Assembly: GCA_934718275.1 (NCBI GenBank)
Contig: CAKUZD010000005.1
Span: forward strand, 1-64,000
Direction: 5' to 3'
Length of the DNA stretch: 64,000 bases
From: an uncultured Candidatus Melainabacteria bacterium
GTDB taxonomy: Bacteria > Cyanobacteriota > Vampirovibrionia > Gastranaerophilales > Gastranaerophilaceae
Below are positions 25,801 through 33,529 of this stretch, in pieces. The position numbers and the translations under genes are program-made. The stretch's first letter is position 1, and the number at the start of each line of letters is the position of its first letter. The notes beneath the pieces were generated by a model. That model saw only the letters and a program-made list of their open reading frames with translations. It was not told where the DNA came from and did no database searches.

Positions 25801-26699
25801 TTGATACTGATACGGATATAGATACTGACACTGATGTGGATACTGACAATGATACGGATACCGATGTTGATTCAGATAGTGATACTGATACGGATATTGA
25901 CACTGATACAGATACCGATACGGATTTAGATAGTGATACCGACACTGATATTGACACCGATACAGATACCGATACTGATACGGATATCGACACAGATACC
26001 GATTCTGATTCTGATTCAGATATTGATACTGATACGGATACCGATGTCGATACAGATACAGATACAGACACGGATTTAGACTCTGATACCGATACGGATA
26101 CAGATTCCGATTTAGATTCGGATACGGATATAGATATTGATATTGATACAGATACCGATGTTGATACTGACATGGATACTGATATTGACACCGATACGGA
26201 TACGGATATTGATACGGATACCGACATTGACACTGATACCGATACAGATACAGATACGGATACAGACACAGATGTTGATAAACCGGACAGAACAACAGAT
26301 TACGGTAAGGGAATATATAAACAGCGTGTAGTTGAATATAATGTTAATTCAATTGATAAACGTCATTTTATGAGATTTCCTGCGCAAGATAATAGAAATC
26401 CTGTTCAATTGGCAGAAAATACCAAAATAGAATCATTACTTGACATTTCAAGAGGTGGTATCGCGGTTACTCACCACAATGATTTGAAAGTTGGAGATGT
26501 TGTTCCTGTAAATATTTCTTATGGAAACTTAAATATCAATGCCGATGTCAAGATAGTTTCAGCAACTGACAGGCGAGCCGGAGCAGAATTTACAAATCTT
26601 GACCAAGTGACGGCTAACAAACTTCTTTATATGAATTTGTTGTTAGAAGAACAAGCTGCTATGCGTAATCAATCAAATGATTTATCTTATATAAAATAA
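22893..26699 (+). CDS. FHA-type filamentous adhesin with Asp-Thr repeat and C-terminal PilZ domain
   Basis: The 1268 aa start with a signal peptide (cleavage near residue 31). A two-partner-secretion haemagglutinin domain follows (about 32-150: VSPNGMIVGSSGVLNVGSL), then a beta-helical region rich in NxGxN repeats to about 790. Residues 839-1129 are a strict Asp-X repeat, X mostly Thr. Then comes a PilZ domain (about 1155-1250) with both c-di-GMP signatures, RHFMR at 1157 and DISRGG at 1184. PilZ normally works in the cytoplasm, so its place on an exported adhesin is odd. Similar proteins are often annotated LktA-like adhesins. No TpsB-like transporter gene is in the window. GAAAGGAA precedes the ATG. 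The calls for FHA, repeat and PilZ are firm; function is inferred. Confidence 0.88.
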   Translation: MIKIKAGKRKAVASALTFCFFLQQSFCLQVMATTISGVTGNNGVYDITPTAKNPAGDIGFRKYQNFDLSQGDIANLIFHLQGQDLSTFVNLVDNQINIQGIVNAVNKSGAFNDGHVVFVSPNGMIVGSSGVLNVGSLSVMTPDNETYEKYKSDLRRPSLIADYKSKLGEGTAAVKIDGSVLARNFVDINAADVNIGQNALIMAGVKDATKIVSNRQAEALFNKLVNTDNMNLNSFKNDNGSILIKSYGANGGTNIAGTMKNYGTGSVEVTNQGSKGINVSGKSLNSNGDTLLTNKKGEVNVSGIVANQGGKLLVDNTGDGVLIASTGLLSNCGGELIVTNTGANGVNIANGGLVNNFTNSANIINSGKNGINVKGHVKANGINITNKNSNVILGDSTGSNNLNSTANVNIQINNGNLLNYGTKETLIKASNDLNINVKNGAVGKEVGPCDGDACTGIGTNARDLTKSVNVNVGGNVKAVSTKGSNESLINIASLNNNMNVDQIKADGRVILLADSSVKGSKAYDIINASTNSKTPNVEGTGISIISSGNIGSKDKALTFRQNGVEHIFYGDDATKPHVVTDINKPKQGVDLLAINDINVKGLDKADGTKLDTNACAIISRNGVVNAEFSGDVYVRETTAKNVNLTTRGKNMYIENLGEVPTYSQDYYGPNGVKLEKAKLVALDLGSYKNPSEAPEYEHAADSTIVVKNGTIYGKGQGRPAKEQDLTMVADNAYAGGYYFNMGKHRPDGKSTLTVDGTTNPLKNGTDSSMPVSIRTKAVRPEDVTAIGEDKNDRNYYYGGSSQGDDPNYDGVDNPNKQGSNEDDDNLVVPKEDEPDYPLDTDTDTDTDIDTDTDTDLDSDTDTDIDTDTDVDTDTDVDTDNDTDTDMDTDSDTDTDTDIDTDTDTDLDTDTDTDIDTDTDTDIDTDTDADSDTDTDTDVDTDTDTDTDSDIDTDTDTDLDSDTDTDTDTDVDTDTDIDTDTDVDTDNDTDTDVDSDSDTDTDIDTDTDTDTDLDSDTDTDIDTDTDTDTDTDIDTDTDSDSDSDIDTDTDTDVDTDTDTDTDLDSDTDTDTDSDLDSDTDIDIDIDTDTDVDTDMDTDIDTDTDTDIDTDTDIDTDTDTDTDTDTDTDVDKPDRTTDYGKGIYKQRVVEYNVNSIDKRHFMRFPAQDNRNPVQLAENTKIESLLDISRGGIAVTHHNDLKVGDVVPVNISYGNLNINADVKIVSATDRRAGAEFTNLDQVTANKLLYMNLLLEEQAAMRNQSNDLSYIK
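25407..26279 (+). repeat. 873-bp Asp-Thr coding repeat
   Basis: The region comprises 291 codons in which every second residue is Asp. The other positions are mainly Thr, with Ile/Val/Leu/Met about every 6-8 residues and some Ser, Asn and Ala. All four Thr codons and both Asp codons are mixed, so the DNA is far less repetitive than the protein. Longer blocks recur, for example one around TDVDTDNDTDTD near 25500 and again near 25840, suggesting segmental duplication. The spaced acidic residues could bind calcium. Confidence 0.9.
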
Positions 26700-26721
26700 G
26701 TCATTAAGTGAAAATAATAAT

Positions 26722-26760
26722 AAAAAAGAAGCTTTTCAAAATTGATTAGCTTCTTTTTTT
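26722..26760. terminator. Bidirectional terminator
   Basis: AAAAAAGAAGCT and AGCTTCTTTTTT form a perfect stem with A- and T-runs on opposite sides. It serves the adhesin gene (plus) and the convergent gene ending at 26759 (minus). Confidence 0.8.
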
Positions 26761-28516
26761 ATACGTATGATGCGTGCATAGAACTTGAGACTCTGGCTCT
26801 ACGAATTCTTCTCATTTTAGGGTCTGCGTTAAGATCCCATTGAGCGACATAGCCCTTATTTGTTCCTTGTGTATTTGTGTTTTGAGCAGAAAATAACGCT
26901 GCAGTTGACATTATGCCTTGAGAAAATTTTTGAAAATCAAATTTTTGTGTTGATTTTTTAGAAGCTGCTGCAGTGTTTGTGAAACCAGAAACTGTTTTTT
27001 CACCAACTTTTTTTCTTGCTTTTTTGTCAAGTCCCGTAACAACACCTGTGTTAGTATTGATAGAACCTTTGGCAGCAGTAACATTTGTTTGAAATTTGCT
27101 AATGGCTTTGTCTTTAGCGTTTGTAACAGCATTGTTTGTTTTGATATTTCCACTTTTAATATCTTTTATTAAACCTTTTGTATCAAGCGGATTTTTTTCG
27201 TCTGCCATTTGTTCTTGAAGTTGAGCGCTGATAGATTTCCTCATTTCCTTTTTAGTCATACCGCCAAGAGCCGCATTATCCATATCATTAACTGTTCGTC
27301 TAGCTGCTGTATTTGCTGCAAGTTTGTTAGTTGCAGCTTTTGCTTCGTCATTAATTTGTTTGAAAGAATCGCCTAAACTTTTAGTAGATTTTACTGCAGC
27401 AGCTCCTGTTTGAACAGCAGCTGCTGTGCTGGTCATAGCTCCAACAAGGTTGCCTTCAGCGGCATAAGCTGCAGTTTTAGTAATATTAGCTGCAGTTTGT
27501 CCGTAATCACCAACCATTTTAGTTACATAACCAACTTTTTTCATAACAGTTCCGGTTGCGATTAATACAGCTCCTACTCCCATTAAACCACTCATCGCCT
27601 GACCTAAGGCAATCAAACCTACGCCGGCTGTTTGAACAGTTGAACCAAAAGTTGAAACAAGTGCGCTGATTTGTTCTATTTTAGTTGCAGTTTTTATAAT
27701 ACCGCTTGTTTCATTTTGGTTTTGTTGAATAGATTTTGCATTTCTTTTTTGTATTTTTACATAGTTGGCATTTGTTCTTCTCATTCTTGAAAGAGTTCTG
27801 GATGAACTTCTTTGTAATGAATAAATTTGTTTGCCGTTGCTTTGTACCAAGTTTGTTTTAGAACCGATTAATTTTTGAAGTTGATTAATTTTATCTTGGT
27901 TCGGATTACTTGCCTGACCGCCTTGAGCACCAGTGTTTCCACCGATAGAAAACGAGTTAGTGCCTAATAAACTATCTAATTCTTTTTGTGCATTTTCTAT
28001 TTCTGTTTGAGTTTCGTTTGTTTCTTGTGCTAATTTTTGTAATTTTAAATTTTCTTTTTGAAAATCAGCTTCTTGTTTTCTTAATTGTGCTTGGAATTGT
28101 TTGTCATCTTTTTTTATTTCTTTGTTAAGTTTTTGAGAATTGGTATTAAATTTGTTAACTTTTTTTTCGTCAGATTGTACGTTACGTGTTAAATTTTTAA
28201 CATTATCAGCTTTTTTTTCAGCTTCATTTGCAGCAGCTTTTCCTTCTGCACTATTGTTAATATTATTGTTGTTTTCTTTTTTAGAAGTTGTATTTGTTGT
28301 TTTATTATTTGTTTTTAATTCAGTTAAAGATTTTTTGGTATTAAGGTCGCTAAGTGTTGCAGTTTGTGATTGTTGTTTAACTTGTGGGGCGTTGAAGATT
28401 GAACCTGTCATTTGCATATAAGCAGGCTTATTTGACTGTGTGCTTTGGGTTTTCTTGCCAAACACAAGCTTTGTCAAATCAATCTTATTCGCATTGTTTA
28501 CGTTTGAAACGCCCAT
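26759..28516 (-). CDS. Hypothetical coiled-coil protein with hydrophobic core, possible exported protein
   Basis: No known family is recognised in these 585 aa. There is no classical signal peptide. Residues 1-100 are polar and Asn/Thr/Lys-rich. Residues about 105-190 form a long coiled coil with Gln/Glu/Lys heptads. Residues about 290-370 are a hydrophobic Gly/Ala segment (AGVGLIALGQAMSGLMGVGA). The C-terminus is basic, ending MRRIRRARVSSSMHASYV. A polar N-tail, coiled coil and hydrophobic hairpin together resemble type III translocator-like proteins, and a type III export core lies at 42.5-48.7 kb; the link is speculative. AAAGAGAGCTAA precedes the ATG. It is a single gene convergent with the adhesin. 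Confidence 0.75.
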   Translation of the reverse strand: MGVSNVNNANKIDLTKLVFGKKTQSTQSNKPAYMQMTGSIFNAPQVKQQSQTATLSDLNTKKSLTELKTNNKTTNTTSKKENNNNINNSAEGKAAANEAEKKADNVKNLTRNVQSDEKKVNKFNTNSQKLNKEIKKDDKQFQAQLRKQEADFQKENLKLQKLAQETNETQTEIENAQKELDSLLGTNSFSIGGNTGAQGGQASNPNQDKINQLQKLIGSKTNLVQSNGKQIYSLQRSSSRTLSRMRRTNANYVKIQKRNAKSIQQNQNETSGIIKTATKIEQISALVSTFGSTVQTAGVGLIALGQAMSGLMGVGAVLIATGTVMKKVGYVTKMVGDYGQTAANITKTAAYAAEGNLVGAMTSTAAAVQTGAAAVKSTKSLGDSFKQINDEAKAATNKLAANTAARRTVNDMDNAALGGMTKKEMRKSISAQLQEQMADEKNPLDTKGLIKDIKSGNIKTNNAVTNAKDKAISKFQTNVTAAKGSINTNTGVVTGLDKKARKKVGEKTVSGFTNTAAASKKSTQKFDFQKFSQGIMSTAALFSAQNTNTQGTNKGYVAQWDLNADPKMRRIRRARVSSSMHASYV

Positions 28517-28616
28517 AGTTAGCTCTCTTTTTTTGCTCTCTTAAATATATAAAAACTTTTGAAACTCTCTGATTTCAACATGTTTGTATGTCGTTACAAT
28601 TGTTAATATTTTGGAG

Positions 28617-28739
28617 AGAGGTGAAAAGTGAAAGGTGAGAAGTGAGAAGTCCATTTCGTTCGCTTCGCTCAAAAATAACTTTGGTGCGATAGCACCTGTA
28701 TTGGTCTTTTCACGTTTCACTTCTCACTTCTCACTTCTA
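28617..28739. repeat. Inverted-repeat element built from GTGAGAAG octamers
   Basis: The left arm GTGAAAAGTGAAAGGTGAGA and onward (28620-28650) pairs with the right arm CTTTTCACGTTTCACTTCTC and onward (28706-28739). The core contains TTCGTTCGCTTCGCTC and GGTGCGATAGCACC. Related copies are at 44655-44829 and, in part, at 18398-18425 and 48968-49003. It is non-coding and may form a long hairpin ahead of fabI. Confidence 0.65.
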
Positions 28740-28813
28740 TTATTGCCAATTTTTTCTGTTCGTGCTACGATAGACAAGTATTTTAGTTAGTTAGAAAGAG
28801 GGAGATATAACTT

Positions 28814-29626
28814 ATGAAACTAATGGAAGGTAAAAAAGGTGTAATTTTCGGAGTTTCTAATACTCACGGGATTGCTTATGCTATTGCAAAACAACTTCAC
28901 GATGCAGGTGCTGATATTGCATTTACTTATGCCGGTGAAGCTATGGAAAAACGTGTTAGACCTATCGCAGAAGATATGGGTGCTAAAATTATTATGAGTT
29001 GTGATGTAACTAAAGATGATGAAGTTGCAGCAGTATTTAAAGAATGTGAAAGAGTTTACGGCAAGTTAGATTTTGTAGTTCACGCTGTAGCATTTGCAGC
29101 AAAAGAAGATTTGCAAGGCAGATTTATTGACACATCTCGTGCAGGTTGGGATTTAGCTTTAGGCGTTAGTGCTTATTCTTTAGTTTCTTTATGCCACCAT
29201 GCAGAACCTATTATGAACGAAGGTGGTTCAATTTTTGCTCTAACTTATTTGGGCTCTGAATATGTTGTTGCAAACTACAACGTAATGGGTGTTGCTAAAG
29301 CAGCTCTTGAATCTTCAATGAGATATTTGGCAGCGGATTTAGGTAAAAAAGGTGTTAGAGTTAATTGTATTTCTGCAGGTGCTGTTAAAACTCTTGCAGC
29401 AAAAGGCATTTCAGGGTTTGATAAAATGCTTAAAGCTGCAATTGCAAAAGCTCCTCTTGGCAGAAATGTTGCTTTGGAAGATGTTGGTAAAGCAGGTTTG
29501 TACTTGGCTTCTGACTTGTCAACAGGTACAACAGGTCAAATATTATATGTAGATTGCGGATGCCATGCAGTTTATGCATCTCTTGATGAAATGGATATTA
29601 TTGCTAATGCAGCTCAAAAAGCATAA
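28814..29626 (+). CDS. fabI: Enoyl-[acyl-carrier-protein] reductase (NADH)
   Basis: FabI reduces the enoyl-ACP double bond in each cycle of fatty acid elongation. The 270 aa have KKGVIFGVSNTHGIAYAIAK (FabI-type cofactor motif), DFVVHAVAFA, and the catalytic Tyr-x6-Lys within YLGSEYVVANYNVMGVAKA. The C-terminal half is typical. Near its end the SGFDKMLKAA segment replaces the usual GIxxF substrate loop in expected form. AGGGAG precedes the ATG. It is a single gene with terminator at 29662-29694. It is the target of triclosan-type inhibitors in other bacteria. Confidence 0.93.
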   Translation: MKLMEGKKGVIFGVSNTHGIAYAIAKQLHDAGADIAFTYAGEAMEKRVRPIAEDMGAKIIMSCDVTKDDEVAAVFKECERVYGKLDFVVHAVAFAAKEDLQGRFIDTSRAGWDLALGVSAYSLVSLCHHAEPIMNEGGSIFALTYLGSEYVVANYNVMGVAKAALESSMRYLAADLGKKGVRVNCISAGAVKTLAAKGISGFDKMLKAAIAKAPLGRNVALEDVGKAGLYLASDLSTGTTGQILYVDCGCHAVYASLDEMDIIANAAQKA

Positions 29627-29661
29627 GTAGCGTATTTTTTTCATAAAAAACAATAAAAATT

Positions 29662-29694
29662 AAAACCGGAATGCTGTATGTGTTCCGGTTTTTT
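29662..29694 (+). terminator. fabI terminator
   Basis: AAAACCGGAA / TTCCGGTTTT form a perfect 10-bp stem with an 11-nt loop and T-tail, 35 bp after the fabI stop. Confidence 0.85.
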
Positions 29695-29800
29695 AGTGTT
29701 AATCATAAATCAGTTGAATTCTTTCGGGTAAGTCCTAAGAATGACCGTAATTGATTGTTTTGCAGTTGCTCACAATGCTTTGCTTTGAAGTCTTAAAGCC

Positions 29801-30241
29801 TTATTGTCTTTCTTGATTATACAATGTTTCTTTTTTAAATCCTTTTAATATTTTATTTAATGCATTTTTGTTATAGTATTTTGATTCAATAAGCGTATAT
29901 GTCATATTTTTAGTATCTATAAGGTATAGTGCCGGTAACTTTTTAGGAGCAAAATAGTTTACTAATTCATTATTTTCTTCAATACTGGTATTTATTATGC
30001 AAAAATTGTATAGTCCCTTATAATTGTTATAAACCATATTGACTAATGGCATTAATCTAAATAAAACTATTGCATTACTTGGTTCTGCAAAAATAAGAAG
30101 AAACGGTATGTCTTGCTTTAAAGCTACGGAGTATGCCATTCCTGCATAAGGTTTGTTTATATAATCACTTATGTTTTCAGAATTTGCTTGTTGGCAGGTA
30201 AATAAAAAAGTTATACATATTAAAAAAAATATCTTTTTCAT
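29801..30241 (-). CDS. Exported thioredoxin-fold-like hypothetical protein
   Basis: The 146 aa begin with a signal peptide (MKKIFFLICITFLFTCQQANS). The mature part (DIPFLLIFAEPSNAIVLFRL through LPALYLIDTKN) has the order and cis-Pro-like segment of a thioredoxin fold. There is no CxxC pair, so redox activity is not expected. A Cys in FTCQQ could suggest a lipoprotein but lacks a good lipobox. Function is unknown. It lies alone between fabI and valS, on the opposite strand. Confidence 0.7.
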   Translation of the reverse strand: MKKIFFLICITFLFTCQQANSENISDYINKPYAGMAYSVALKQDIPFLLIFAEPSNAIVLFRLMPLVNMVYNNYKGLYNFCIINTSIEENNELVNYFAPKKLPALYLIDTKNMTYTLIESKYYNKNALNKILKGFKKETLYNQERQ

Positions 30242-30406
30242 AGGATTTATTTTATCATAGAAAAATTATCTAATAACTCTATTAATTTTCTTTGTTTTTA
30301 AAAATGGCGGGAAAATTACTAAGCTAATGCGTGAAATATAAAGTAGATATTTCTTTTTGTTTGTGCTAGTTTATGTCTATACGCAAAGATAAGAAGGATG
30401 TAATAT

Positions 30407-33076
30407 ATGACAGCAACAAAAATTGAAGATTTACCTACAGTTTACGATGCAAAAGATACTGAAGAAAGTATTTATAAATTTTGGGAAGATGGCGAATATT
30501 TTAAGGCTGATGCAAAAAGTCAAAAGCCACCTTATTCTATTGTAATTCCTCCTCCAAACGTTACGGGGGTTTTACACATGGGACATGCGTTAGATGAAAC
30601 TTTACAAGATATTTTAGTTCGTTACCATAGAATGTCCGGCTATGAAACTCTTTGGGTTCCGGGAACTGATCATGCAGGTTTGGCGACTCAAAACGTTGTT
30701 GAAAGACAATTGGCTAAAGAAGGTTTGACCCGTTATGATTTGGGTAGAGAAAAATTTGTAGAAAGAACTTGGGAATGGACAAATGAACATAAAAGCGCAA
30801 TCTTGGATCAATGTAAGCGATTAGGAGCTTCTTTTGACCGTTCAAGAGAACGTTTTACGTTTGATAAAGGTTGTTCTGATGCTGTTAAAGAAGTTTTTGT
30901 AAGATTATATGAAAAAGGGCTTATATACAAAGGTAAATATATTGTAAATTGGTGCCCTCGTTGTAATAGTGCTATTTCTGATGTTGAGACCGAATATGCT
31001 ACAGAACAAGGTCACATGTGGGAAATTTCTTATCCGTTAAAAGGTGAAAGCGGAGCAATTATTGTAGCAACAACAAGACCTGAAACAATTTTTGGAGATG
31101 TTGCAATTGCGGTTCATCCGGATGATCATAAGTATTCTGAATTGGTTGGAAAAACTGTTATTATCCCTCTTTCAGGTCGAGAAATTCCAATTATTGCTGA
31201 TGAATATGTGGATAAGAGTTTTGGTACAGGTGCAGTGAAAATCACTCCGGCTCACGATCCTAACGATTTTGAAGTTGGTAAACGTCATAATTTGAAACCA
31301 ATTTGGGTGATTAACAATGACGGTACAATGAAGGCTTGTGGAGAAGTTCCTCAAGAACTTCACGGACTTGACAGATATGAGGCTAGAGAAAAAATTGTTG
31401 GAATGCTTTCTTATAACAACTTTTTATTAAGAACCAGAGAGCATGAACACAATGTTGGTAAGTGTCAGCGTTGCGGGACTACAATTGAGCCGTTACTTTC
31501 CGAACAGTGGTTTGTTAAAATGGAACCTTTAGCTAAAGAAGCTATTGCTGCAGTAAAAGATGGTAGGATTAAATTTGTTCCTGACAGATGGGAAAAGAAT
31601 TATTTAGGTTGGATGGAAAACATTCGAGATTGGTGTATTTCTCGTCAAATTTGGTGGGGACATCAAATACCTGCATATTATCATAAAGTTACAGGTGAAA
31701 TGGTTGTAGCTAAAGAAAATCCTGATCCTGAAAATTATGTACAAGATACAGATTGTCTTGATACTTGGTTTTCATCAGGTTTATGGCCGTTTTCAACTAT
31801 GGGATGGCCAAATACTGAAAGTGAAGATTTTAAAAAATTCTACCCAACAACAACTCTTGTAACAGGGTTTGATATCATTTTCTTTTGGGTCGCAAGAATG
31901 ATTACTATGGGGTTGGAATTTACTAAAAAAGCTCCATTTTCAACAGTTTATATTCATGGCTTAATTCGTGATGAAAAAGGTCAGAAAATGTCAAAATCAA
32001 AGGGTAATACAATTGATCCTGTTAAAATTATTGATAAATATGGTTGTGATGCTTTGAGATTTACGATGACTTCACTTTGTACTTATGGTGGTCAAGATAT
32101 TAAAATGAGCGAAGAAAGATTTGAATATGGCAGAAATTTTGCAAATAAAATTTGGAACGCTTCAAGATTTGTTTTGATGAACCTTGATGGAGTTGATGAT
32201 AAAGATATTGATTATTCAGCACTTACTATTGCAGATAAATGGATTTTGGATAAATTAAACAAAACAGCAAAAGAAGTTAATGAAAATATTAAAGAATTCA
32301 GAATAGGTGAAGTTGCTCATGTTCTTTATGACTTCTTTTGGAATTCATATTGTGATTGGTATGTTGAAATTGCAAAAATTCAATTGCAGGACAGTCAGTT
32401 AAAAGCTAATACTCAAAGAGTTTTGAGGTATGTTCTTGATATGTCTTTAAGAATGTTACATCCGATAATGCCTCATATTACCGAACGCGTATGGCAATTA
32501 ATTCCAAAAGCCTCTAAACAGTCAGGTGATGAAGAAATGAAATCTGCTATTATTATTTCAAATTTCCCTGTATTTAGAAAAGAATTAGAATTTGCTAAAG
32601 AAGCTAAAGAAATGGAATTGGTTTTTGAAACGATTACATCGTTGAGAAATGTTCGTCAAAGTTTTAATATTTCTCCATCAATTAAGTGTGATATTGAAAT
32701 TAGAGCAGAAAAAGATGAAAAACCTATTTTTGAAGAAATTGAAGCATATATTAAACGTCTTGCAAGGGTTGAAAATATTTCTTATGCAGATATGAATGCT
32801 CCTGTTCCTCCAAAGAGTGCGACAGCAGTTGTTTCTACTTCAAAAATCATTTTGCCGTTGGCTGATTTGATTGATTTAGAAGCAGAGATTGCTCGTCAAC
32901 AGAAAAAATTGGATAAGCTTACGAACGAAAAGAAATCACTTTTAGGTAGAATTAACAACCCTAAATTTGTAGCGAATGCTCCAAAAGATTTGATAGAACA
33001 AACCAAATCAAGAATAGAAGAAATTGAAATTCAAGAAAAAACAATTTCTGACTTAATAAATTCTTTAAGAGCATAA
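30407..33076 (+). CDS. valS: Valyl-tRNA synthetase
   Basis: ValS charges tRNA-Val and edits mischarged Thr. The 889 aa show the class I HIGH site in PPPNVTGVLHMGHALD (about 47-62), CxxC pairs of the zinc insert (CPRC near 184, CQRC), and editing domain ATTRPETIFGDVAIAVHP. The KMSKS loop is at about 527 (GQKMSKSKGN). The C-terminal coiled coil is LADLIDLEAEIARQQKKLDKLTNEKKSLLGRI. The length is normal. AGAAGGATG precedes the ATG. No T-box leader is visible. The substrate tRNA-Val(GAC) is also in this window. Confidence 0.97.
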   Translation: MTATKIEDLPTVYDAKDTEESIYKFWEDGEYFKADAKSQKPPYSIVIPPPNVTGVLHMGHALDETLQDILVRYHRMSGYETLWVPGTDHAGLATQNVVERQLAKEGLTRYDLGREKFVERTWEWTNEHKSAILDQCKRLGASFDRSRERFTFDKGCSDAVKEVFVRLYEKGLIYKGKYIVNWCPRCNSAISDVETEYATEQGHMWEISYPLKGESGAIIVATTRPETIFGDVAIAVHPDDHKYSELVGKTVIIPLSGREIPIIADEYVDKSFGTGAVKITPAHDPNDFEVGKRHNLKPIWVINNDGTMKACGEVPQELHGLDRYEAREKIVGMLSYNNFLLRTREHEHNVGKCQRCGTTIEPLLSEQWFVKMEPLAKEAIAAVKDGRIKFVPDRWEKNYLGWMENIRDWCISRQIWWGHQIPAYYHKVTGEMVVAKENPDPENYVQDTDCLDTWFSSGLWPFSTMGWPNTESEDFKKFYPTTTLVTGFDIIFFWVARMITMGLEFTKKAPFSTVYIHGLIRDEKGQKMSKSKGNTIDPVKIIDKYGCDALRFTMTSLCTYGGQDIKMSEERFEYGRNFANKIWNASRFVLMNLDGVDDKDIDYSALTIADKWILDKLNKTAKEVNENIKEFRIGEVAHVLYDFFWNSYCDWYVEIAKIQLQDSQLKANTQRVLRYVLDMSLRMLHPIMPHITERVWQLIPKASKQSGDEEMKSAIIISNFPVFRKELEFAKEAKEMELVFETITSLRNVRQSFNISPSIKCDIEIRAEKDEKPIFEEIEAYIKRLARVENISYADMNAPVPPKSATAVVSTSKIILPLADLIDLEAEIARQQKKLDKLTNEKKSLLGRINNPKFVANAPKDLIEQTKSRIEEIEIQEKTISDLINSLRA

Positions 33077-33101
33077 GTAAGTTTCTTAATATAACTTTAT
33101 T

Positions 33102-33140
33102 AAAACGAAACATGTAGCAAAATATCTCATGTTTCGTTTT
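33102..33140 (+). terminator. valS terminator
   Basis: AAAACGAAACATG / CATGTTTCGTTTT form a perfect 13-bp stem, 25 bp after the valS stop, with T-rich tail. Confidence 0.85.
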
Positions 33141-33165
33141 ATTGTAAAAAGAAAAGGAGGCAATA

Positions 33166-33414
33166 ATGGTTAAAATACAACCTGTAAAGCCATTTAATAT
33201 CACAGAATATGCGAGACGAAATAACTATAAAATCTCAAATCCAATTAATATGAATGATGAATCAAAAGTTTATTTTTTGTCTAAGGCTAACAAACTACAA
33301 TGTTTTAACATAGGTAAGGATGGACAACTTCTTGGAGCTCAATGTGCCGGTGGACCTATGCACAATTTAGTTGATACAATGGTGGGTATTATTAATAAAC
33401 TAAAGAAAGGTTAA
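33166..33414 (+). CDS. Hypothetical protein, 82 aa
   Basis: No family is recognised. The start has an excellent Shine-Dalgarno (AAAGGAGG at 33152-33159). The sequence is basic at the N-terminus (MVKIQPVKPFNITEYARRNN) and contains a single compact beta-type stretch (VYFLSKANKLQCFNIGKDGQ). It ends in a helix VDTMVGIINKLKKG. It is small, soluble and probably highly expressed. It lies between the valS terminator and the S1 promoter, hence its own unit. Confidence 0.75.
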   Translation: MVKIQPVKPFNITEYARRNNYKISNPINMNDESKVYFLSKANKLQCFNIGKDGQLLGAQCAGGPMHNLVDTMVGIINKLKKG

Positions 33415-33428
33415 CCGATTTTTCCGAC

Positions 33429-33483
33429 TTATGTTAAGGAAATTAACATAAAACTTTACAAATTTTTAAAAATTTGTTACAAT
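33429..33483 (+). promoter_or_regulatory. S1 promoter carrying two inverted repeats
   Basis: TTTACA (33455-33460), 17 bp and TACAAT (33478-33483) form the promoter. The spacer together with the end of -35 is a perfect 20-bp palindrome, ACAAATTTTTAAAAATTTGT (33458-33477). Immediately upstream is a 9-bp inverted repeat TTATGTTAA-GGAAA-TTAACATAA (33429-33451). Either could be an operator; the second may also terminate the preceding small gene. Confidence 0.6.
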
Positions 33484-33529
33484 GTTCACAAAGTTGACAG
33501 ATTAGTGTCTTATGACAAATGGAGTAAAA

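Noticed and set aside
25240..26295. Long antisense open frames (Ser-Val and Tyr-Gln-rich) opposite the Asp-Thr repeat
   Set aside because: They are the mirror of a hexamer-like coding repeat. The absence of stops follows from the GAY-ACN pattern, and no ribosome-binding site or non-repeat domain exists.
30242..30406. T-box leader before valS
   Set aside because: No specifier loop, T-box sequence or antiterminator/terminator pair can be seen in 165 bp.
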